This document shows, one piece after another, positions 15,863-19,468 of a DNA stretch of 19,468 nt; position 1 is the stretch's first letter, and each line of letters opens with the position of its first letter. A program made the translations under genes and the position numbers. The DNA is from Prevotellaceae bacterium UBA3849 (lineage in GTDB: Bacteria; Bacteroidota; Bacteroidia; Bacteroidales; Bacteroidaceae), in contig DGHL01000103.1 of assembly GCA_002392645.1 (NCBI GenBank), positions 1 through 19,468 on the forward strand, written 5' to 3'. Under the pieces are notes generated by a model that saw only the letters and a list, made by a program, of their open reading frames with translations, was not told where the DNA came from and ran no database searches.

Positions 15863-16278
15863 CATACTTCAGCAACATACGCATTGCATTGCTGCTGTTG
15901 ATGGTGGCTTTGGCTGCGCCGCTGACTGCACAACCACAAGGCAGTTACAGTGACGGAGAACAGAGCAGTCCTTCTACAGGAGAAACGTCAGGTTACAGCG
16001 ACACGGCACAGAATCCACCCAGTTCTGGCGACAACAGCAGTTACAGCAACGATGACAATAGTAACCCGGATGGAACAAAGAAAAAAGGAGATGTGAACCA
16101 TGACGGAAGTATCACTATGGCAGATGCAAACATGGTGGTGAATTATTTCCTTGCTTCTGACAAATCAACGGTAAGTGGTATAGACCTTGATGCTGCCGAT
16201 GTGAACGGCGATGGCCAGATTACCATGGCAGATGCAAACATGATAGTGAATATGTTCCTAGGAACGGGAAACCAATAA
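15859..16278 (+). CDS. Small secreted dockerin-like protein
   Basis: This 139-residue protein has a signal peptide (about 1-24, MTYFSNIRIALLLLMVALAA, cleavage after LTA). Residues 27-75 are a low-complexity Ser/Gly/Asp/Asn linker with YS-containing repeats. Residues 76-136 carry two EF-hand-type calcium loops, DVNHDGSITMAD (78-89) and DVNGDGQITMAD (114-125), each followed by ANMxVNxFL, as in type I dockerin repeats. The spacing of 36 residues is longer than in classical dockerins. Its start codon overlaps the LRR gene's stop (ATGA at 15859-15862), implying translational coupling and joint function. Classical dockerins bind cohesins; no cohesin is visible here, so the partner is unknown. It lacks a T9SS-like tail and a lipobox. 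Confidence 0.8.
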   Translation: MTYFSNIRIALLLLMVALAAPLTAQPQGSYSDGEQSSPSTGETSGYSDTAQNPPSSGDNSSYSNDDNSNPDGTKKKGDVNHDGSITMADANMVVNYFLASDKSTVSGIDLDAADVNGDGQITMADANMIVNMFLGTGNQ

Positions 16279-16322
16279 AATCTTTAACCAACAATATTAA
16301 CCCATTAAAAGAAAGGAAAACT

Positions 16323-16910
16323 ATGAAAGATTCATTTTTCATGAAAGACAGTTCGGAGAGTGATTACGGCAAGGAGGCTATGCTTGATTTCCAACTGTCG
16401 TGGCTGATGAGAATAGCTGCCAATAAAGACTATGAGAATGAAAAGCCTAGACTGTTTGCCATAGCGAAAGATACTTTGTTGAGACTGATAGGCATTGAGG
16501 ACAGCACTGGCGTGGAGATAAAAAGCGTAGAGGTGTGGAAGCAGTGGGACTATATAGATCTTGTAGCCAATGTCATTATATCAATAAACGGAAAAGACGA
16601 GAAGCATGTGGTTGCATTTGAGGACAAGGCTTATACCCAGTTAAGGGATGGCCAGTTGGATAAGTGCAAGAACAATGTTGAAGATTGGTATAGTCATAAT
16701 GAAGATTGGAAGGATGCTGAGAAGCACTATTGTGTAGTATCAGCACTTGACAAACCAAAAGCCTTGGCAATAATGAAAGAATGTGAACAAAAGGGTTTCG
16801 AGTACTTTGATTTCTATGATATTATAGGGTATAAGAAAGAAGAAGATGCAGACAAGTTTGAGACTGAGAGCGACCTCTTCAATGAGTTCTGGTCAAGACA
16901 GTGGTCATAA
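16323..16910 (+). CDS. PD-(D/E)XK nuclease-superfamily-like protein
   Basis: This 195-residue protein has no signal peptide. A helical N terminus (about 20-55) is followed by EVWKQWDYIDLVANVII (70-86), with candidate active-site acidic residues Asp76 or Asp79. Then comes HVVAFEDKAYTQLRDGQL (95-112), with Glu100-Asp-Lys102 matching the E-x-K signature and a Gln downstream. This is the layout of the PDDEXK_4-type families. The remainder has no clear motif, and it is shorter than many relatives. It lies 44 nt after the dockerin-like gene and probably shares the transcript. Function is unknown; a defence or DNA-repair role is only a possibility. Confidence 0.6.
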   Translation: MKDSFFMKDSSESDYGKEAMLDFQLSWLMRIAANKDYENEKPRLFAIAKDTLLRLIGIEDSTGVEIKSVEVWKQWDYIDLVANVIISINGKDEKHVVAFEDKAYTQLRDGQLDKCKNNVEDWYSHNEDWKDAEKHYCVVSALDKPKALAIMKECEQKGFEYFDFYDIIGYKKEEDADKFETESDLFNEFWSRQWS

Positions 16911-16930
16911 TGTTTGCATAAAACTAATAA

Positions 16931-16970
16931 ACGGCTGAAGAAATAAATCTTCAGCCGTTATTGTTTATAT
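16931..16970 (+). terminator. Intrinsic terminator of the LRR operon
   Basis: ACGGCTGAAGA (16931-16941) pairs perfectly with TCTTCAGCCGT (16948-16958) around a 6-nt loop, and TATTGTTT follows. It lies 20 nt after the stop codon. Confidence 0.8.
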
Positions 16971-17022
16971 CGTTGCCTCAAATAATGTGGTTGCTATCTG
17001 AGTACTTAGCTATAAATATTTT

Positions 17023-17074
17023 CCAAAATTCGGACCAAAAATCTATTGAAAATTCCCAAAATTCGGACCAAAAA
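17023..17074. repeat. Pair of 19-bp direct repeats
   Basis: CCAAAATTCGGACCAAAAA occurs at 17023-17041 and 17056-17074, a period of 33 bp. It lies between convergent genes, 23 nt past the end of the plug gene. No ORF covers it. Confidence 0.85.
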
Positions 17075-17096
17075 CGTATTTGTTGTGCATAAATGC

Positions 17097-18329
17097 TTAC
17101 CTGCTTACACCTACGAGGCGGTCGGCTCGGTCAGCATTGCCACGGTAGTAGATGAGGGCGGTGTATGTATTTCGGGTTTCATAGAATGAGCCTTCGGATG
17201 GCGGGATGACTGGTGCGCCATTGGCATCAAGCATGACGTAATGGTAAGAGTAATATCCATACTTCAAAGGGATGACGGCTTCATATTGCTTGTTCTCGAC
17301 ATCATACTCCATAAGGTAGGTGTCCTTGTCATGGTTGGTGGTCCACATGCCACTGACATACAAGGGGTAAGGCAGCTGTGCGGTCTTGAGCAGGAAATGT
17401 ACGTTGACATACTCTGACGTTACGCTGCTCTCGTAGTTGTCTGAGTTTCTGAGAAAGAAAGCGCCCTTTGGCGTCTCGTCATAGACGTAGGCGCGGCGGT
17501 CGTAGTCTGGCCACAGTTGGGTGTGCCACTCCTCACCATCCCAGTAGTTGCTTTCCACGTTCATGGAGTTGAGGTGCACGTCAAGTATCTCAAACTTATG
17601 ATACTCGTTGCCAGCCTCGAATATCAGAGGACGGCAGTGAGTCCACTCAAGGTACTGCTGGTTGATGCGTGTTGCCTGTGGCAGGGTAACGGCATTGTCC
17701 CAACGATTATTCTGCAACACATATCCCTTAACCTGACTGCGTGGATCGATGGCGCGGAGCTTGGAATAGTCAACCTTCAGCTCCACCTGCTGATGATTCT
17801 TCCTTATGTCAATGTCTGTATTGGCAGAGTAAGTCAGTCCGGCATTGGCTATATCTTCCGTTACCATGAAGAAGGCACTCGCAAGGATGTCTGACGACTC
17901 GTTATCATCAATGATATCCACGCGGTAGTTGCCGCTCATCTTCAACCTGCATTCGCGGTTAGGTATCTGCAGGGAGTAGTGGGTGTATAGCTGTACGGTG
18001 TTGATAGACTGCTCTGTATCTTCTATGGTCTGTCCCTCCTGAAAACCTTCTATGTAGTCGCTGGCAAAAAGGTCGGCGGACTCAGTGAAGTCAGCCTCAA
18101 GGTGGGTTATGCGGTATGTCAGTCGGCGATAGTCGTGCGACAGTTCATCGAAACTGATGTTTATGGGCTCGTTGCCGTTAAGTCTGATAATGGGCAGTTC
18201 CTGCCAGCGTGTACCTGCCACAACCTGCAGTGAGGCTATGTCGGGAGAAAACACAATGTGGCGTTGCGCATGAAGATATACGCAACACCACATCAATGTT
18301 ATTATGAGGAATAATTTCTTCATAGACAC
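17097..18329 (-). CDS. T9SS plug protein (DUF5103 family)
   Basis: This 410-residue protein starts MSMKKLFLIITLMWCCVYLHA followed by QRHIVFSPD. MKKLF at codon 3 (18323) is an equally good start. The body matches what I know of DUF5103/T9SS plug proteins: GTRWQELPIIRLNGNEPINISFDEL, the double Ig-like layout, SLQIPNRECRLKMSGNYRVDI, and a C-terminal E-set-like part with YPLYVSGMWT and YYSYHYVML. In Flavobacterium the plug protein seals the SprA translocon of type IX secretion at the outer membrane. It lies 114 nt downstream of htpG on the same strand with no separate promoter visible, so it could be read through from htpG. Its presence agrees with the T9SS-like sorting tails on two proteins in this window. 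Confidence 0.85.
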   Translation of the reverse strand: MSMKKLFLIITLMWCCVYLHAQRHIVFSPDIASLQVVAGTRWQELPIIRLNGNEPINISFDELSHDYRRLTYRITHLEADFTESADLFASDYIEGFQEGQTIEDTEQSINTVQLYTHYSLQIPNRECRLKMSGNYRVDIIDDNESSDILASAFFMVTEDIANAGLTYSANTDIDIRKNHQQVELKVDYSKLRAIDPRSQVKGYVLQNNRWDNAVTLPQATRINQQYLEWTHCRPLIFEAGNEYHKFEILDVHLNSMNVESNYWDGEEWHTQLWPDYDRRAYVYDETPKGAFFLRNSDNYESSVTSEYVNVHFLLKTAQLPYPLYVSGMWTTNHDKDTYLMEYDVENKQYEAVIPLKYGYYSYHYVMLDANGAPVIPPSEGSFYETRNTYTALIYYRGNADRADRLVGVSR

Positions 18330-18336
18330 TTCATAG

Positions 18337-18440
18337 ACCCTCCCTAACCCTCCCTGTGAGGGAGGGAATTTTTCTCTCGGTTATACAACTAAAGTTTTTC
18401 GACCGCTTCTCCCTCCCTTGCAGGGAGGGCAGGGGTGGGT
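18337..18440. repeat. REP-like G/C-rich inverted repeat with G-quadruplex motif
   Basis: CCCTCCCT-GTG-AGGGAGGG near 18340-18364 and CCCTCCCT-TGC-AGGGAGGG near 18411-18429 are two hairpins. The outer flanks (ACCCTCCCTA on the left, GGGGTGGGT on the right) are also roughly complementary, making an overall inverted element of about 100 bp. The right arm contains four G-runs (18423-18439). It fills the gap between htpG and the plug gene. Confidence 0.75.
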
Positions 18441-18443
18441 CTC

Positions 18444-19468
18444 TTATTTCAGCAAGTCAACGCTGCGCTTGAGGAACTTGTCGAGTGCAGCGCCCTTGAG
18501 CATACCATTCTGCAGCAGGGCAAGGTCGATGAGCTGATGAACGGTGTCGTTCTTGGCAGCGAAAGAAGTAATCACTCCATCCTTCTTAGCCTCCTGCTCT
18601 GAAAGCTTCTTGCGGGTGTCCTCCAACTGCTTCTTCTCGTCGTCGGTCACCTCCTCAGGCTTCTTGTCTTTCTTCTCATTCTCGAGCACCTGCTCCTGTG
18701 CCTTCAGACTACGTATCTCAGCCATGATAGGTTTGATGTCAGCCTCTGTGGCAGAAGTGGTGTCGGCAAGAATCTTCTTTACTATATCGTTGTCGCTGTT
18801 AAGTACGAGAGTATAGGTGTCAGGCATCTGGCCATAGAATGCCATGCCACTCTGATACTTTGACATATCCTTCATACGACGCATATACTCACTCTGGGTG
18901 AAGACTGCCGGTGTGGCATCAGCGCCGAGAGCCTGTACCTCTACGTTGAAGTGAACCTTGTCCATCTGAGGCATCTGTGAAGAGAATACCGCTGACAGAT
19001 TGGCAGTTTCTTCTTCTGACATCTCCACCTTCTTCACATCCTCCTTCTGGATGAGGCGGTCTATTATATCGCCGTCCACGCGAGTGAAACGTGATTTCTC
19101 AAACTTCTGCTCGAAGAGTCCTACGGTAGGAGTGTCAAGTTGTCCGTCGAACATCAATACTGAGTAGCCCTTAGCCTTGGCAGCCTCGATGTATGTATAT
19201 TGCTCGTCCTTGTCGTTGGCATAGAGATAAACCAACGTACCGTCCTTGTCAGTCTGCTGGTCCTTGATGAGAGTCTTGTACTCCTCGTATGTAAAATACT
19301 TACCCTCTGTATCCTTGAACAGAGCGAAGTCCTTGGCACGATCATAGAAAGACTCGTCAGTCAGCATACCGTAGTTGATGAACACCTTGAGGTCGTCCCA
19401 CTTCTCCTCATAGTCCTTGCGGTCAGTCTTGAAGATGCCACTGAGGCGGTCTGCCACCTTCTTGGTGA
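18444..19468 (-). CDS. htpG: Molecular chaperone HtpG (Hsp90), C-terminal part
   Basis: The frame is open to the window edge, so the N-terminal ATPase domain lies outside. What is visible is the middle and C-terminal region of a bacterial Hsp90: DRLSGIFKTDRKDYEEKWDD, DGTLVYLYANDKDEQYTYIE, GYSVLMFDGQLDTPTVGLFE and FTRVDGDIIDRLI. It ends with a helical, Lys/Glu-rich dimerisation region (about 240-290 of the visible part). The C terminus is GMLKGAALDKFLKRSVDLLK. The internal GTG at 19457 is not the start, since in-frame codons (TKK) continue upstream. HtpG is a cytosolic ATP-driven chaperone. A REP-like element follows its stop codon. Confidence 0.95.
   Translation of the reverse strand, partial: TKKVADRLSGIFKTDRKDYEEKWDDLKVFINYGMLTDESFYDRAKDFALFKDTEGKYFTYEEYKTLIKDQQTDKDGTLVYLYANDKDEQYTYIEAAKAKGYSVLMFDGQLDTPTVGLFEQKFEKSRFTRVDGDIIDRLIQKEDVKKVEMSEEETANLSAVFSSQMPQMDKVHFNVEVQALGADATPAVFTQSEYMRRMKDMSKYQSGMAFYGQMPDTYTLVLNSDNDIVKKILADTTSATEADIKPIMAEIRSLKAQEQVLENEKKDKKPEEVTDDEKKQLEDTRKKLSEQEAKKDGVITSFAAKNDTVHQLIDLALLQNGMLKGAALDKFLKRSVDLLK

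Overview
The window looks like a chromosomal segment of a Bacteroidales bacterium, most likely Prevotella or a close relative. The pointers are Bacteroidetes-type promoters (TTTG, about 20 nt, then TAnnTTTG), BspA-like LRR proteins, type IX secretion (T9SS) C-terminal sorting tails, a T9SS plug (DUF5103) protein, a B12-linked DUF4465 protein, and AAA-ATPase/PD-(D/E)XK proteins of the kind expanded in this order. This placement is inference from gene content; no rRNA or tRNA is present to test it.

Layout. Positions 1-917 are intergenic: a frameshifted coding remnant (about 314-558), five units of a 22-bp tandem repeat (638-747), and a perfect 18-bp stem terminator (747-790). On the minus strand, 918-4586 encodes a secreted GH78 alpha-L-rhamnosidase fused to a sialidase-like BNR propeller, with its own promoter. 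Next, also on the minus strand, is a cobalamin module. It has a DUF4465 surface protein (4802-5749) behind a complete cobalamin riboswitch (about 5826-6007) with its own promoter. Upstream of that lie a BtuG-like lipoprotein propeller with an extra C-terminal domain (6116-8137), a BtuB-like TonB-dependent receptor (8205-10277), and an AAA-ATPase/PD-(D/E)XK gene (10309-11877) in front of the receptor. I see no riboswitch upstream of the receptor, so only the DUF4465 gene is visibly B12-regulated here.

Positions 11878-12691 separate the divergent halves. They hold the ATPase promoter, a cluster of interleaved inverted repeats, and a strong plus-strand promoter (12295-12326). That promoter is followed by a roughly 360-nt leader that folds by eye into three consecutive nested stem domains. 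The third ends in a GC-rich stem plus five T residues and has a competing pairing partner. I consider this leader the best candidate in the window for an undescribed regulatory RNA. It precedes a plus-strand operon: a BspA-like LRR protein with near-identical internal DNA repeats (12692-15862), a small secreted dockerin-like protein that overlaps it by 4 nt (15859-16278), and a PD-(D/E)XK-like protein (16323-16910), closed by a terminator.

The right end carries a 19-bp direct-repeat pair, the T9SS plug protein (17097-18329, minus), a G/C-rich REP-like inverted repeat, and the 3' part of htpG (18444 to the window edge, minus).

The themes are outer-membrane uptake (B12), glycan degradation, and T9SS-dependent display of surface proteins. 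The LRR and DUF4465 proteins carry sorting-tail-like C termini, and the plug protein belongs to the T9SS translocon.
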